Shown: positions 34,725 through 44,177 of the stretch, one piece after another
How the letters are laid out: each line of letters starts with the position of its first letter
How positions within the stretch are numbered: position 1 is the stretch's first letter
Source: an uncultured Flavobacteriales bacterium
GTDB lineage: Bacteria; Bacteroidota; Bacteroidia; Flavobacteriales; Crocinitomicaceae
Assembly (NCBI GenBank): GCA_946480085.1
Contig: CAMLHZ010000009.1
Coordinates: forward strand, 81,922-145,921
Direction of reading: 5' to 3'
DNA length: 64,000 bases
Translations under genes and position numbers: made by a program
Notes under the pieces: generated by a model
Told to the model about the DNA's origin: nothing
Databases searched by the model: none
The model's input: the letters and a program-made list of their open reading frames with translations, nothing else

Positions 34725-35033
34725 ATGGGAGCTACTAAACTACACCTCTACTCGCAAAAAACAATTAGAAATTCGGAACTTGGAAAAGCAATTAACGCCC
34801 CGGCAAGAATAATCATCTTGAGCCATATCCAGAAACAACATTTTATTACCGGACCTGAATTGGAAAAGATATTAAAACTCGACAAATCTACCATACATCA
34901 ACATCTTACTGTGTTAATCGAAACAGGACTGATTCAAGGGCTTTTTATTGACAAGTCGTATGGATGGCGTCTCAATCCCGATACAGCAAACGATTTCGAA
35001 AAAATTAAATGGGCCCTGAATACCGAGTTTTAG
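34725..35033 (+). CDS. winged-helix (ArsR-like) transcriptional regulator
   Basis: 102 residues from the ATG at 34725 (MGATKLHLYSQK); longer openings upstream read through the repeat tract. The core INAPARIIILSHIQKQ, then GPELEKILKLDKSTIHQHLT, is an ArsR-type helix-turn-helix, and LIETGLIQGLF is the start of the wing. No metal-binding Cys cluster is present, so a metal-sensing role is unlikely. A hairpin spans its stop codon. Confidence 0.8.
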   Translation: MGATKLHLYSQKTIRNSELGKAINAPARIIILSHIQKQHFITGPELEKILKLDKSTIHQHLTVLIETGLIQGLFIDKSYGWRLNPDTANDFEKIKWALNTEF

Positions 35034-35045
35034 TGTGAAAACTCG
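35024..35045. repeat. hairpin spanning the regulator stop codon
   Basis: CGAGTTTT (35024-35031) and AAAACTCG (35038-35045) pair around AGTGTG. It may be a weak terminator; no T tract follows. Confidence 0.35.
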
Positions 35046-35095
35046 ATTACAAAAATTGTAGTAATTTTCGACTCTAAAAATTAAAATTCTGAGTT

Positions 35096-35635
35096 ATGAT
35101 GATTCTTTGGATAGTATTGGGTTTAATTGGCGGGCTGATTCTTCTTATTCTTTTGCTTGCTGCGGTTATGAAGAAAGGTTACAGCCTTGAACGCACCATC
35201 GTGGTTAACAAAGGTCTTGATGATACTTATCATTTCGTGTCTTCCATTGAAACACAAGATTCATGGAGTAAATGGGCGAATCTCGACCCAGACATGAAAA
35301 AGCAATACATCGGAACAGACAGAACTGTTGGGTTTATTTCCAAATGGGACAGTCCGCATAAGAATGTTGGTTCAGGTGAACAGGAAATCAAGAAATTGAT
35401 CCCGAACCAGCGAGTGGAAACGGAAATGCGTTTTTTGAAACCGTTCAAAAGTGTTGCTCATGGTTACTTCACCACTACTTCAATTGATGAAAACCAAACA
35501 AAAGTAGCTTGGGGATTTACAGGAAATATGCCCTACCCGTTCAACATTATGTTGGTGATGATGAACATGGAAAAAATGCTGGGTAACGACTTTGAAGAAG
35601 GTTTAGCGAATTTGAAGAAGAAAATAGAAGGTTAG
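35096..35635 (+). CDS. SRPBCC-fold (polyketide cyclase-like) membrane-anchored protein
   Basis: 179 residues. One N-terminal membrane segment (about 4-24) is followed by a START/SRPBCC domain: YSLERTIVVNKGLDDTYHFV, SWSKWANLDPDM and the C-terminal long helix ending GLANLKKKIEG. Such proteins bind hydrophobic ligands; none can be named. It follows the winged-helix regulator gene by 62 bp, a combination often seen for ArsR/SRPBCC pairs. Confidence 0.82.
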   Translation: MMILWIVLGLIGGLILLILLLAAVMKKGYSLERTIVVNKGLDDTYHFVSSIETQDSWSKWANLDPDMKKQYIGTDRTVGFISKWDSPHKNVGSGEQEIKKLIPNQRVETEMRFLKPFKSVAHGYFTTTSIDENQTKVAWGFTGNMPYPFNIMLVMMNMEKMLGNDFEEGLANLKKKIEG

Positions 35636-35690
35636 GCTCAATTCTATTTAAACATTAGGGCGAGATAAATCCAACCCTTTCTTTTTACCG

Positions 35691-35698
35691 TATTTTTG
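35691..35698 (+). promoter_or_regulatory. Bacteroidota -7 box for the DUF3050 gene
   Basis: TATTTTTG fits TAnnTTTG, 17 nt before the ATG at 35716. The -33 element is unclear. Confidence 0.45.
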
Positions 35699-35715
35699 CA
35701 CAACAAAACATCTTC

Positions 35716-36504
35716 ATGAACAAGCACATCCAAGAAATTCAATCCGCTTCAGCAGCATTAAGTCAACAAATTGTCAATCATCCAGCATACAAATCCATCA
35801 ATGATATTGAAGGAATTCAAACCTTCATGGAGCATCACATTTATGCTGTTTGGGATTTTATGTCGTTGTTGAAAGCACTACAAATTCAGTTGACTTGTAC
35901 AACTTTACCATGGATTCCAGTGGGTTCAGCGAAAGCGCGTTTTTTGATTAACGAAATCGTTTGCGGAGAAGAATCAGATATTGCTTTTGAACGAGAAGGA
36001 AATATCAGCCATTTTGAGCTTTACCTTGAGGCCATGGCACAATCTGGAGCTTCAAGAGAAGGAATCGATCAACTATTGCAGAAAGTGATTAATGGAATGC
36101 CTGTTGAAGAAGCCATAACTACTTCCGATATTCCCGAATCTGGTAAGTCATTTCTCCGTTTTACATTCGAAGTCATAGATACAAAAAAGCCTCATGTAAT
36201 TGCAGCCGTTTTCACATTTGGAAGAGAAGACCTCATCCCGAACATGTTCCACACTATTGTGAGTGATGTTCATGAACGTTTCCCTGATCAAGTCAGTATT
36301 TTCAAATATTATCTGGATCGACACATTGAAGTTGACGGTGATCACCACAGCCATTTGGCATTGGAAATGGTAAGCGAACTTTGCGGAGAGGACGAACGAA
36401 AATGGCAAGAGGCAAAGGATTACACCTTACGTGCTCTGCAAAGTAGAATTGAGCTTTGGAATGGTGTTCAAAAAGCCATTGAATCCACAACAAAAATGGC
36501 TTAG
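35716..36504 (+). CDS. DUF3050 family protein (heme-oxygenase-like fold)
   Basis: 262 residues, soluble and mostly helical. The family pattern is seen in FMEHHIYAVWDFMSLLKALQ, GSAKARFLINEIVCGEESD, and HIEVDGDHHSHLALEMVSEL. Conserved His and Glu residues in these stretches suggest a metal-containing oxidase or oxygenase related to heme-oxygenase-fold enzymes. The reaction is unknown. Its stop overlaps the convergent gene's 3' end by 4 nt. Confidence 0.82.
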   Translation: MNKHIQEIQSASAALSQQIVNHPAYKSINDIEGIQTFMEHHIYAVWDFMSLLKALQIQLTCTTLPWIPVGSAKARFLINEIVCGEESDIAFEREGNISHFELYLEAMAQSGASREGIDQLLQKVINGMPVEEAITTSDIPESGKSFLRFTFEVIDTKKPHVIAAVFTFGREDLIPNMFHTIVSDVHERFPDQVSIFKYYLDRHIEVDGDHHSHLALEMVSELCGEDERKWQEAKDYTLRALQSRIELWNGVQKAIESTTKMA

Positions 36505-38987
36505 TTCAAAACAAAACGTTTTCCGAGTATCGTTTTCTCTCCCAGCACTTTTATTACAATGGGTTGATTTAGTTCATTCAAATGAACCATTTCCTGTCCG
36601 TTATTCAGGGCTCCCTCAACAATTTTGGATCCTTGTAAATCGTAAATAACAAAACGTGCATTTTTGAATTCCTTCGCATCAACAGATAGAATAAAGTCGT
36701 TATTTCCCATTGAAACGAATTGCAACTCATCATCACCTGGACAATTCACGGCTATTGTTTTCAACAAGCTTCTCGTTCCATCCAAGTCAGTCTGACTTAA
36801 ACGATAATAGTTTGTTGAATTCAAAATAGGAGTTTCATCTTCACATGAATAATTCGCAATTGAGGCCGAAGTTCCGGAGCCATCTTCAGAGCAGATCAAT
36901 TCATAGTGAATCCCGTCGACAGAACGTTCAACTTCAAAATAATCGTTATTATCTTCATGATGGGTTGACCAGGACAATTTCACTTTTCGGTTTTTCTCAA
37001 TTCCTGTGAAATCGATTAATTCTACAGCCAAAGGCGTATTACAAATATCCAAATCTACCGCTGTAATTGCTACACAAACACTTCGTGAGCAATCAACACA
37101 TTGACTTGGTGAATTCGGTAATGCAGCTGTAATTGTATAATCTCCCAAATCTACAATTGGCGTTGTTCCATTTACTCCACTGACAACTGTTTCTAAAAAT
37201 CCATTCGGACCTGTAATTGTTAATGTTGGATTACCTGTCATTCCTGTTGATGTAAAACAATAATCTACCAAACCAGTAAAAACAGGATTTCCATTATCAC
37301 AAATTACATAGTTCGGTGATGCCGTTACTGTGTCCGGACGAGAAATTGGAGCGAATACTGGTCCTGAAAAATAATGCGAAGCAGACGAAGCACCGTAATA
37401 TGACCAAGATTGTCCGGTACTATTATGAGCCAAGGCGTAAAATCCACGTGCAAATTGTGTCGGTAAGGAATTGGTCAAAAAATAATAGCCGTTACAACCT
37501 GGATTAAGGTCTGAAAGTGTAGCACAGGAGACAAATCGATTTGCGCTATAACGCCAACCCAATAAGGCTGTTTTACCCGCCGTCGTCACTTTTGACATGG
37601 CAACCGATTGCGGTGTGGTTCCTTTATAATATTGAACGTTTATAGAAGAAGTTGGAAGTTCAACATCTGAAATGATTTCATAAACCGAAGTATAGAAATT
37701 GTTGTTTGTTTCCCAATCCAAACATTGCTGATCACCACCTTCCGGATTGCACAAGTCAAAATTGGTGGCAAAAGCGGAGCCACTTAGATTCAGGGAAGTG
37801 AAATCAGCGGCTTGAGAATTCATTATTTCTACTCCGCGTTCCGCATTGTTTATTCCTCTGCGTGTAGTTCCAAAAACGACAGTTGTTGAAGTTCCTGAGC
37901 CTCCTACTCCATCATCGTTGTTATCTTGACCGTATCCACACATATTTGAAAACGATAATCCACAAGGAATGCATTCGTTTCCAGAAGTGATCACGGGATA
38001 ATCGATAGCTAAATATCTTCCTGGATTTGTGGTTGTAATTCCTGAAGTACAGCTAGCAGTTTGGGAATAACGAATTCTAAACTTGAAACTTGCCGTAAAG
38101 AAGGCGGAGTTCATCATGATTCCACTTGCAGCTGTTGTTCCAGTTGCAGAGGGATAGAAATTTCCTGGGGAACTAGCGGTTTTGAAAACAGTCAAACAAA
38201 CCCTTGACCAAGCAGATTCTGTTAACCATTTGGTATTGGTCGAATTATTGAAAGCCATATCGGTTGATGCACTACTCAAATCCATTGTCATGATTTGTGT
38301 CCAGCTGGTTCCACCGTTGGCTGAAAAATCGAGGAAGGCCTGATTTCCTACACAACTTCCCCATGAATTAGTTTGTCCGCAAGAAGTTTCAGAAGGAAAA
38401 AGCCAAAACTGAACCTTAAAACTTTCTACTGAAGCAAAATTGAAAGTCTGAGAAACAAGGGTCGGATTACTTTGTCCACGCAATACAGCATAGCTTAAAT
38501 TGGAAGTGATGTTCGGCCGACCGTCAAAATTAGCTCCTAACTTACCACTAGCACCACCTCCGCCAACCGCAACAGAATTCGCTAAATTCCCGATACAAAA
38601 TCCATTTGTTGCCACACAGCTTCCTGAACAATTGGGCTGAACCAATCCAGCTTTCGCCCCGTATACATCGGCAGCAGGAAGAGCACCCGCAGTTGTCGCA
38701 GTTGGTGCACCTGCAAAAGACCAACCTGCAGGAAGACCCGCAGTTGAAAACGTTGTCGTACCCGTAAAATCTAGTGAAACACGCGTTCCAGCTACAGATT
38801 CAAAAGACGTTGGTTGTGCGCACGGACTTGTACATGTAGCAGAATGACTGACATCTGAAGGACAATTCGTTGAAGTTTCACCAGCGTCTACAACTCCATT
38901 TCCACATGTATTACATTGCGAAAACGACAGTATCGAAGTCAGAAATATGGAACTGAAAAGTCCAAGGAGTTTGTAGTAGAAGTTCAT
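36501..38987 (-). CDS. T9SS-type secreted Cys-rich protein
   Basis: 828 residues. The signal peptide ends near SILSFSQ (about residue 23). A Cys-rich start (CNTCGNGVVDAGE) is followed by a large beta-sandwich region containing DFTGTTTFSTAGLPAGW and QFWLFPSETSCGQTNSWG, which resemble lectin- or MAM-like modules. A fibronectin-like module (VELIDFTGIEKNRKVKLSWS) lies near 655-750. The last about 80 residues (FVSMGNNDFILSV to the end, KRFVLN) look like a T9SS sorting domain, though without the usual YPNP opening. Ligand or enzymatic role is unknown. Confidence 0.8.
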   Translation of the reverse strand: MNFYYKLLGLFSSIFLTSILSFSQCNTCGNGVVDAGETSTNCPSDVSHSATCTSPCAQPTSFESVAGTRVSLDFTGTTTFSTAGLPAGWSFAGAPTATTAGALPAADVYGAKAGLVQPNCSGSCVATNGFCIGNLANSVAVGGGGASGKLGANFDGRPNITSNLSYAVLRGQSNPTLVSQTFNFASVESFKVQFWLFPSETSCGQTNSWGSCVGNQAFLDFSANGGTSWTQIMTMDLSSASTDMAFNNSTNTKWLTESAWSRVCLTVFKTASSPGNFYPSATGTTAASGIMMNSAFFTASFKFRIRYSQTASCTSGITTTNPGRYLAIDYPVITSGNECIPCGLSFSNMCGYGQDNNDDGVGGSGTSTTVVFGTTRRGINNAERGVEIMNSQAADFTSLNLSGSAFATNFDLCNPEGGDQQCLDWETNNNFYTSVYEIISDVELPTSSINVQYYKGTTPQSVAMSKVTTAGKTALLGWRYSANRFVSCATLSDLNPGCNGYYFLTNSLPTQFARGFYALAHNSTGQSWSYYGASSASHYFSGPVFAPISRPDTVTASPNYVICDNGNPVFTGLVDYCFTSTGMTGNPTLTITGPNGFLETVVSGVNGTTPIVDLGDYTITAALPNSPSQCVDCSRSVCVAITAVDLDICNTPLAVELIDFTGIEKNRKVKLSWSTHHEDNNDYFEVERSVDGIHYELICSEDGSGTSASIANYSCEDETPILNSTNYYRLSQTDLDGTRSLLKTIAVNCPGDDELQFVSMGNNDFILSVDAKEFKNARFVIYDLQGSKIVEGALNNGQEMVHLNELNQPIVIKVLGEKTILGKRFVLN

Positions 38988-39062
38988 TGCGTTTGACGTT
39001 ACCCTAAAGCTAAGGTTTTAAATCAAACAATTCTGAGTTAGATCAAGGAATAGTATTCAATT

Positions 39063-39500
39063 TTAGGGATATGCAATAATCTGTTCTTCGAATTTAACGG
39101 GAATAATCTTTGTTTTCCCATTGGAGAGAAATAACGTAACCGCTGGAGTTCGCGAATAATTGTCTTCATAGAAAACATCTTTCTCTGTAATTCCGTAATA
39201 ATTCATTTTCGGAATGTCTTGACCATAATCATTTGACGACCAACCAAACAATGCTGTACAATTCTTATTGGATGATCTCAGAACTTGCTCCGACAAATGA
39301 ATTCGGTAGCCTGAAACGAAAAGCTGAAGAGAATCGATATTTCGTTGTTCCATAGAAACTGGGATGTTCAGCACAAAATCGATTCCTGAACTACAGCAAA
39401 CACCACCAGCCCAACTGCGTTGAACAACAGAAATGGAATCTTGTGCAAAACTGGAAGCGAAACAAAAAAATGTAAGTAGAATTCCAATTGACTTTTTCAT
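39063..39500 (-). CDS. small exported protein, function unknown
   Basis: 145 residues with a clear signal peptide (ILLTFFCFASSFAQ). The mature part begins DSISVVQRSWAGGVCCSSG, with a vicinal Cys pair that could form a disulfide or bind a ligand. The rest is beta-rich. I do not recognise a family. It lies 23 bp upstream of bioF on the same strand but has no obvious link to biotin. Confidence 0.65.
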   Translation of the reverse strand: MKKSIGILLTFFCFASSFAQDSISVVQRSWAGGVCCSSGIDFVLNIPVSMEQRNIDSLQLFVSGYRIHLSEQVLRSSNKNCTALFGWSSNDYGQDIPKMNYYGITEKDVFYEDNYSRTPAVTLFLSNGKTKIIPVKFEEQIIAYP

Positions 39501-39523
39501 GAGTTGGAATACAGTGAAAGGGT

Positions 39524-40591
39524 TTATTGGTTCAAAACATCCAACAACTTCTCCACTTCCTCCTTCGTATTAAACGCATGCATACAAATGCGCAAACGCT
39601 GACCATTTTCAGGAACTGTTGGTGGAAGAATGGCTTTTACTGCGAAACCTGCATTCCACAATTCCTGAGCTTTCAACTTGCATTTTTGGAGATCGTCGAA
39701 TTCTACAATTTGAATTGGTGAACGCGAATCGCTTACTTCAGAGGCGTATCGACTTCTAAAATGGGCAATGTTCCGCTCAAGCTTTTCTCTCGAGTAATCG
39801 TCTTTGGCAAGAACAACCTGTGTTTTGATATGCTTATAAAAAGCTTCTGGAAGTGCTGTTGTATAAATGAAGGATCTTGCAAAATTGATGAGGAATTTTC
39901 TCAATTCGGAATTACACAAAATTGCCGCTCCGTGCGCTCCAAATCCTTTTCCGAAAGTGAACAAACGAGCAAAGATTTTTTCAGCAATTCCAACTTCTTG
40001 ACAAAGTCCAGTTCCGTTTGTCCCAAAAACTCCACCAGCATGAGCTTCGTCAACAACTAACAATGCGTTATAGCGTTCACACAGGTCGAAAATGGCTTTT
40101 AAGGGAGCAAAGTCACCATCCATGGAATAAATTGACTCAACAGCAACGAAAACAGTTCCTTCGACTCCTTTTAGTCTTTTTTCAAGTGATTCCAAATCAT
40201 TATGCTGAAAAGAAAACGACTTGGCGAAACTCAAGCGCATTCCGTCGCGGACAGAAGCATGAATCAATTCGTCGTAAATAATCGTATCTCCTTTTTGAGG
40301 AACAGCACTAAAGAATCCCAAATTGGCATCGTAGCCTGAATTAAAGATCAATGCCGCCTCTGAACCAAAATGATTGGCTAAAAAGACTTCTACTTCTTCA
40401 ATTCGCTTTGAATTTCCTGAAATCAAACGTGAGCCACTCCCCGATTTCAATAAAACTTCCGAAGCTGTTTTCCCCAATCCAAGATAATCGTTTGACCAGA
40501 AATCAATCATACCGTCATCAAACGACAAAAGGGAGCGTTCACTCCCTTTTTCTATTCGTTGTTGCAACAATTGAAGAAACTTCGGTTGCAT
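39524..40591 (-). CDS. bioF: 8-amino-7-oxononanoate synthase-like alpha-oxoamine synthase
   Basis: 355 residues, a PLP enzyme condensing pimeloyl thioester with alanine in biotin synthesis. DFWSNDYLGLG near the N-terminus, GSGSRLISGN, VDEAHAGGVFG with the PLP-binding Asp, and the Schiff-base Lys in FTFGKGFGAHGAA all match. It is about 30 residues shorter than the Escherichia enzyme. Being 3 bp downstream of bioB supports bioF rather than a KBL or serine palmitoyltransferase relative. Confidence 0.9.
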   Translation of the reverse strand: MQPKFLQLLQQRIEKGSERSLLSFDDGMIDFWSNDYLGLGKTASEVLLKSGSGSRLISGNSKRIEEVEVFLANHFGSEAALIFNSGYDANLGFFSAVPQKGDTIIYDELIHASVRDGMRLSFAKSFSFQHNDLESLEKRLKGVEGTVFVAVESIYSMDGDFAPLKAIFDLCERYNALLVVDEAHAGGVFGTNGTGLCQEVGIAEKIFARLFTFGKGFGAHGAAILCNSELRKFLINFARSFIYTTALPEAFYKHIKTQVVLAKDDYSREKLERNIAHFRSRYASEVSDSRSPIQIVEFDDLQKCKLKAQELWNAGFAVKAILPPTVPENGQRLRICMHAFNTKEEVEKLLDVLNQ

Positions 40592-40594
40592 TAT

Positions 40595-41695
40595 TTACTC
40601 AATAACTACTTTACGTGGATTAAAATCTGCCGCTCTTGGTTTCCCTTTCGCTTCAGCCAATTCCTTTGCGCGCAATGCTTCCTTTTCTTTTCTCGCTTCA
40701 ATAATCGGATCTGGATGTGAAACGGGTTGTTCACCATCAGCAAATGCTTCTTTACCAACCAATCCTAGAATTCTGAACATTTCTTTGTCCTCGTTGAATT
40801 CAGGATTTGGAGTAGTCAATAATTTATCTCCGGCAAAAATAGATCCTGCTCCTGCCATAAAACACAAAGCCTGACCTTCCATGCTCATTTTCGTTCTTCC
40901 AGCAGAAAGTCGAACAACTGACTCAGGGAACGCAATACGCGTAGTTGCAACCATTCGGATCATTTCCCATTGCTCAATCGGCTTTTGATCTTCCAATGGC
41001 GTTCCGTCAACCGCAACCAAAGCGTTGATTGGAATAGAATTCGGAGGCGTATCCATTTCCATGTAGCTCATCAACAAACCAACACGGTCTTCGATCGCTT
41101 CACCCATTCCGATGATTCCACCTGAACAAACCGTCAAACCAGCTTTCTTAGCATTGTCAATCGTATTCAAGCGATCTTCATATTCTCTTGTAGAGATTAC
41201 ATCTCCGTAAAATTCTTTCGATGAATCCAGGTTATGATTGTAAGCAAACAAACCTGCATTTTTCAAACGGTGCGCCTGATCTTCGTTCATCATACCAAGT
41301 GTAGCACAAACTTCCATTCCCATGTTGTTTACTGCAGCCACCATCTCAATTACATTGTCGAAGTCCTTATTGTCACGAACTTCACGCCATGCAGCTCCCA
41401 TACACAAACGGGAAGACCCGTTCGCTTTCGCATTTTGAGCTTGCTCGATAACGTTTTCAACTGTCATCAACTTATGTGCCTCAACATCTGTGTGGTAACG
41501 TGCAGCTTGCGGACAATAACCACAATCTTCAGGACAACCACCCGTTTTGATACTCAACAACGAAGACATTTGTACTTCGCGTGGATTGTGAAACTGACGG
41601 TGAATTGTTGCCGCTTCGAAAACAAGTTCCAACAATGGTTTATTGTACAACTCAAGCAATTGCTCTTTGGTGCTATAATTCGGGTTTACTTTCAT
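40595..41695 (-). CDS. bioB: biotin synthase
   Basis: 366-residue radical-SAM enzyme that inserts sulfur into dethiobiotin. The SAM cluster motif is CPEDCGYC (Cys54, Cys58, Cys61). The auxiliary [2Fe-2S] ligands are expected from Cys residues in SSRLCMGAA, MEVCATLGM and TVCSGGIIGMGE, with the conserved Arg in VRLSAGRTKM. It heads the bioB-bioF unit. BioA, BioC and BioD are not in the window. Confidence 0.96.
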   Translation of the reverse strand: MKVNPNYSTKEQLLELYNKPLLELVFEAATIHRQFHNPREVQMSSLLSIKTGGCPEDCGYCPQAARYHTDVEAHKLMTVENVIEQAQNAKANGSSRLCMGAAWREVRDNKDFDNVIEMVAAVNNMGMEVCATLGMMNEDQAHRLKNAGLFAYNHNLDSSKEFYGDVISTREYEDRLNTIDNAKKAGLTVCSGGIIGMGEAIEDRVGLLMSYMEMDTPPNSIPINALVAVDGTPLEDQKPIEQWEMIRMVATTRIAFPESVVRLSAGRTKMSMEGQALCFMAGAGSIFAGDKLLTTPNPEFNEDKEMFRILGLVGKEAFADGEQPVSHPDPIIEARKEKEALRAKELAEAKGKPRAADFNPRKVVIE

Positions 41696-41714
41696 TCGAT
41701 CAACTTAGAGTGGA

Positions 41715-41722
41715 CAAATATA
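41715..41722 (-). promoter_or_regulatory. Bacteroidota -7 box for bioB
   Basis: Read on the minus strand, TATATTTG matches TAnnTTTG and ends about 19 nt before the bioB ATG. No BirA/BioR-type palindrome was recognised next to it. Confidence 0.45.
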
Positions 41723-41846
41723 CAAAGTCTCCCCAAGGTGGCGTTTTATTTGAGAAGTGAATTTTGAATATGATTTCAACACCGAAACTCGTTTCGATTG
41801 CTTTTCCTTTTGTAATTTTAAAACAGAATACTGAGCCAATAAAATC

Positions 41847-42377
41847 ATGCAACACGAAACCTTAGATACACCTGTTCCTCTGAAGTACAACAATGGAAGT
41901 TCCTTTCCCGATAATTCTAAAATGATTGGATATGCATTACTTGGTGTTGGGGTTCTATTTTCCGCATTTGGAAACTGGATAATCGGTCCACCACTTTTGC
42001 TTTTCGGGCTTTTCATATGCTTCACGAATTACGGTGTTCAGTTTCATCCGGAAACGAAACAAGTAACAGAGTTCACCAATTACTTAGGTTTTATTCCGGT
42101 GAAGAAAACCTTCAGTTATGAAAAATGGGGATTTATGAGTGTTGTTCCGCTTCGAATTACTTCAACGGTTTATGCACGTTCCTCCAATTCAACCAGTTTG
42201 ACCGACAATTACCATACAATTTGCTTGCTCGGAAAAAATTACAAAAGCAAAAAGGAGTTGATTCGTTTGCACAGTAAAAATACCGCTGAAATTACAGCCA
42301 GAACATTAAGCAGTCGACTAGATATAGCCTATTTCGATTACGATCCGCAAGTTGTTCGTGATGCTTTTAGGAAATAA
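41847..42377 (+). CDS. two-helix membrane protein, function unknown
   Basis: 176 residues. Two hydrophobic segments (about 26-42 and 45-62, ALLGVGVLFSAFGNW and LLLFGLFICF) form a hairpin, followed by a soluble beta-rich domain (TKQVTEFTNYLGFIPVKKTF), reminiscent of bacterial PH-like membrane proteins. The family is not certain. It is the first of a run of unknown genes to 45524. Confidence 0.65.
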   Translation: MQHETLDTPVPLKYNNGSSFPDNSKMIGYALLGVGVLFSAFGNWIIGPPLLLFGLFICFTNYGVQFHPETKQVTEFTNYLGFIPVKKTFSYEKWGFMSVVPLRITSTVYARSSNSTSLTDNYHTICLLGKNYKSKKELIRLHSKNTAEITARTLSSRLDIAYFDYDPQVVRDAFRK

Positions 42378-42407
42378 GTAATTATCCAACAAATACATCT
42401 GTTTGAT

Positions 42408-43034
42408 ATGAATCCATTTAGAATAACATTGCACCGTTCAACTCTAATTCTTGCACTGATCCTGTTTTCTACAAACATTTATGCCCAACAGGATTCAATC
42501 GTGGAAGAATCTTTGAATGTTTTTGAAGAATTTCCGAACGCAAAATTCAAACTGGATTACTACCACACGGACGGATACTCTCACAGCGACAGATTTTGGT
42601 ATGAGTTAATTATCATCGATTCTTTGCTGATTCTCAATTTTGAATGTCCACAGAATGACGATTGGGAATTTGTAACTTATCAGAAACAGCATTTGTTAAC
42701 GCAAGAAGAATTAACCCAAATAAAACGCTTCGTTGCAAAAAGTAAGCTGAACCAGAAAATCCCGGGAAATCCGGATCCACTTGGATCTGGTTACGGTGCA
42801 AATCGATTGATTATTGAAAGCGATGAATTGAATATTGATGGTGGAAACACCTATATTTCAATTGGAAATGAACAATCCGTGAAGGAATACAATAAACGAA
42901 TCAATGCAGAGAAAAAGGAATCAACAACACTCTCGGGCGATTATGAAGGACTTTTCACTTATCTCGAAAGCTTATTTCAAGCACTTCCTGTCCTAATAGA
43001 ATCAAAACAAAGTACATTTTATGATTCTAAATAG
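42408..43034 (+). CDS. exported protein, function unknown
   Basis: 208 residues. The signal peptide covers LILALILFSTNIYAQ (to about residue 27). The mature part is acidic and mixed alpha/beta with no recognised motif. The next gene, for a lipoprotein, overlaps its end by 14 nt, so the two products may work together at the envelope. Confidence 0.6.
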   Translation: MNPFRITLHRSTLILALILFSTNIYAQQDSIVEESLNVFEEFPNAKFKLDYYHTDGYSHSDRFWYELIIIDSLLILNFECPQNDDWEFVTYQKQHLLTQEELTQIKRFVAKSKLNQKIPGNPDPLGSGYGANRLIIESDELNIDGGNTYISIGNEQSVKEYNKRINAEKKESTTLSGDYEGLFTYLESLFQALPVLIESKQSTFYDSK

Positions 43035-43611
43035 AAGTTTATCCATTATTGTTATACCCATTTGCGTCTTAATACTTTCAGGATGTGCTTCCAACCGTCC
43101 TCCCCGATTCAATAATTACAGCAACAAGGAATGCCAGCACAATGGAAATCTAAGCTATAAAGAACGCCTGGACATTTATCCTTTCAACGCCGCAGCGAAA
43201 ATTCAGGTGATAAGTTTTTCTTCTGCAGAAAGAAGAGCGCCTATTGAAAATGATTCCGTTCTTACGAGCAAAGCCAAAGAAATCATCACACTGAATACCG
43301 AACAGATTACTGACCTAACTGATATTTTGTATAATTACAATTACTCAAAACGATTGCAAGTTTGGTCAATTACGAGAAACGGCTGTTACTATCCACGTCA
43401 TGCCGTTGTGTTTTTGGATGAACATGATAAAGTAATAGGCTATATTGAATATTGTTTCCAATGTTTGGGTTACGAAACCGATCTTCCAATGGAAAGCACT
43501 GGAGTTTTTTGTGATGGAAAATATGAGCTCCTGGAGGAGTACTTTAAGAAAATCGGAATTACTCATTTTGAAGATAATCCGTTTGAAGGGAATGAACCTA
43601 GACCAGAATAA
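43021..43611 (+). CDS. lipoprotein, function unknown
   Basis: 196 residues. A lipobox LILSGC places the lipidated Cys at residue 22 after a hydrophobic signal. The mature domain contains several Cys residues (KECQHNG, RNGCYYPRH, EYCFQCLGYE) that could form disulfides or a metal site. No family is recognised. It is translationally coupled to the preceding exported-protein gene. Confidence 0.65.
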   Translation: MILNRSLSIIVIPICVLILSGCASNRPPRFNNYSNKECQHNGNLSYKERLDIYPFNAAAKIQVISFSSAERRAPIENDSVLTSKAKEIITLNTEQITDLTDILYNYNYSKRLQVWSITRNGCYYPRHAVVFLDEHDKVIGYIEYCFQCLGYETDLPMESTGVFCDGKYELLEEYFKKIGITHFEDNPFEGNEPRPE

Positions 43612-43721
43612 TAACATAAGTAACTTTTGAATCTTTGATCTTTTTTGATCCTTTGAACCATCTTCACTGTTTACTTCTTCCATCCTGCAACATTAGGATA
43701 CACAAACACTAAATATATCCT

Positions 43722-44171
43722 ATGAAAAAAGCAATCTTATTATTCGCAGCTGGCTTTTTAAGCCTAACTGCATCAGCACAATTCGTTGCCCGAATGGAAG
43801 TGAAAGAAGATATTCCTGGCATTTGCGACAAAAAGGAAGTTTACGTAATGTTTCCCGGATTCGATGGCCAGGTTCAGGCAGAATGTCCGTTAACAGATGA
43901 ACAAATCATTGAACGCTTGAATGAGATTCAGTTTTTGAAAGACAATCCAAAGTTCAAAGGCGAGGGAATGATTGGTTTGATCATTAATTGCAAAGGCGAA
44001 GTAGTGAAATGTGAAATGGACAACAAAACCAAAAGCGAAGAACTGGATAAGCAAATTGAGGAAGTTTTTAATGCTTTGGGTGAATGGAAAAACGGAACAT
44101 TGAATGGTAAAGCGGTCGACACTTCCAGATTGTTCAGTTTTGAGATTAAAAATGGTAAATTCAAGTTTTAA
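43722..44171 (+). CDS. exported protein with TonB C-terminal-like domain
   Basis: 149 residues with a signal peptide ending FLSLTASAQ. The mature part resembles a stand-alone TonB C-terminal fold: MIGLIINCKGEVVKCEM, then a helix SEELDKQIEEVFNALGEW and KNGTLNGKAVDTSRLFSFEI. There is no membrane anchor or Pro-rich linker, so it is not a working TonB. The role is unknown; it lies 6 bp before the HEAT-like protein gene. Confidence 0.65.
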   Translation: MKKAILLFAAGFLSLTASAQFVARMEVKEDIPGICDKKEVYVMFPGFDGQVQAECPLTDEQIIERLNEIQFLKDNPKFKGEGMIGLIINCKGEVVKCEMDNKTKSEELDKQIEEVFNALGEWKNGTLNGKAVDTSRLFSFEIKNGKFKF

Positions 44172-44177
44172 CTTCTG

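Noticed and set aside
36501..36504. Convergent 4-nt overlap as a sign of frameshift or error
   Set aside because: Both genes end in normal stop codons and have complete C-terminal domains.
43722..44171. Exported TonB-C-like protein as a functional TonB
   Set aside because: It has a cleavable signal instead of a membrane anchor and lacks a periplasm-spanning linker.
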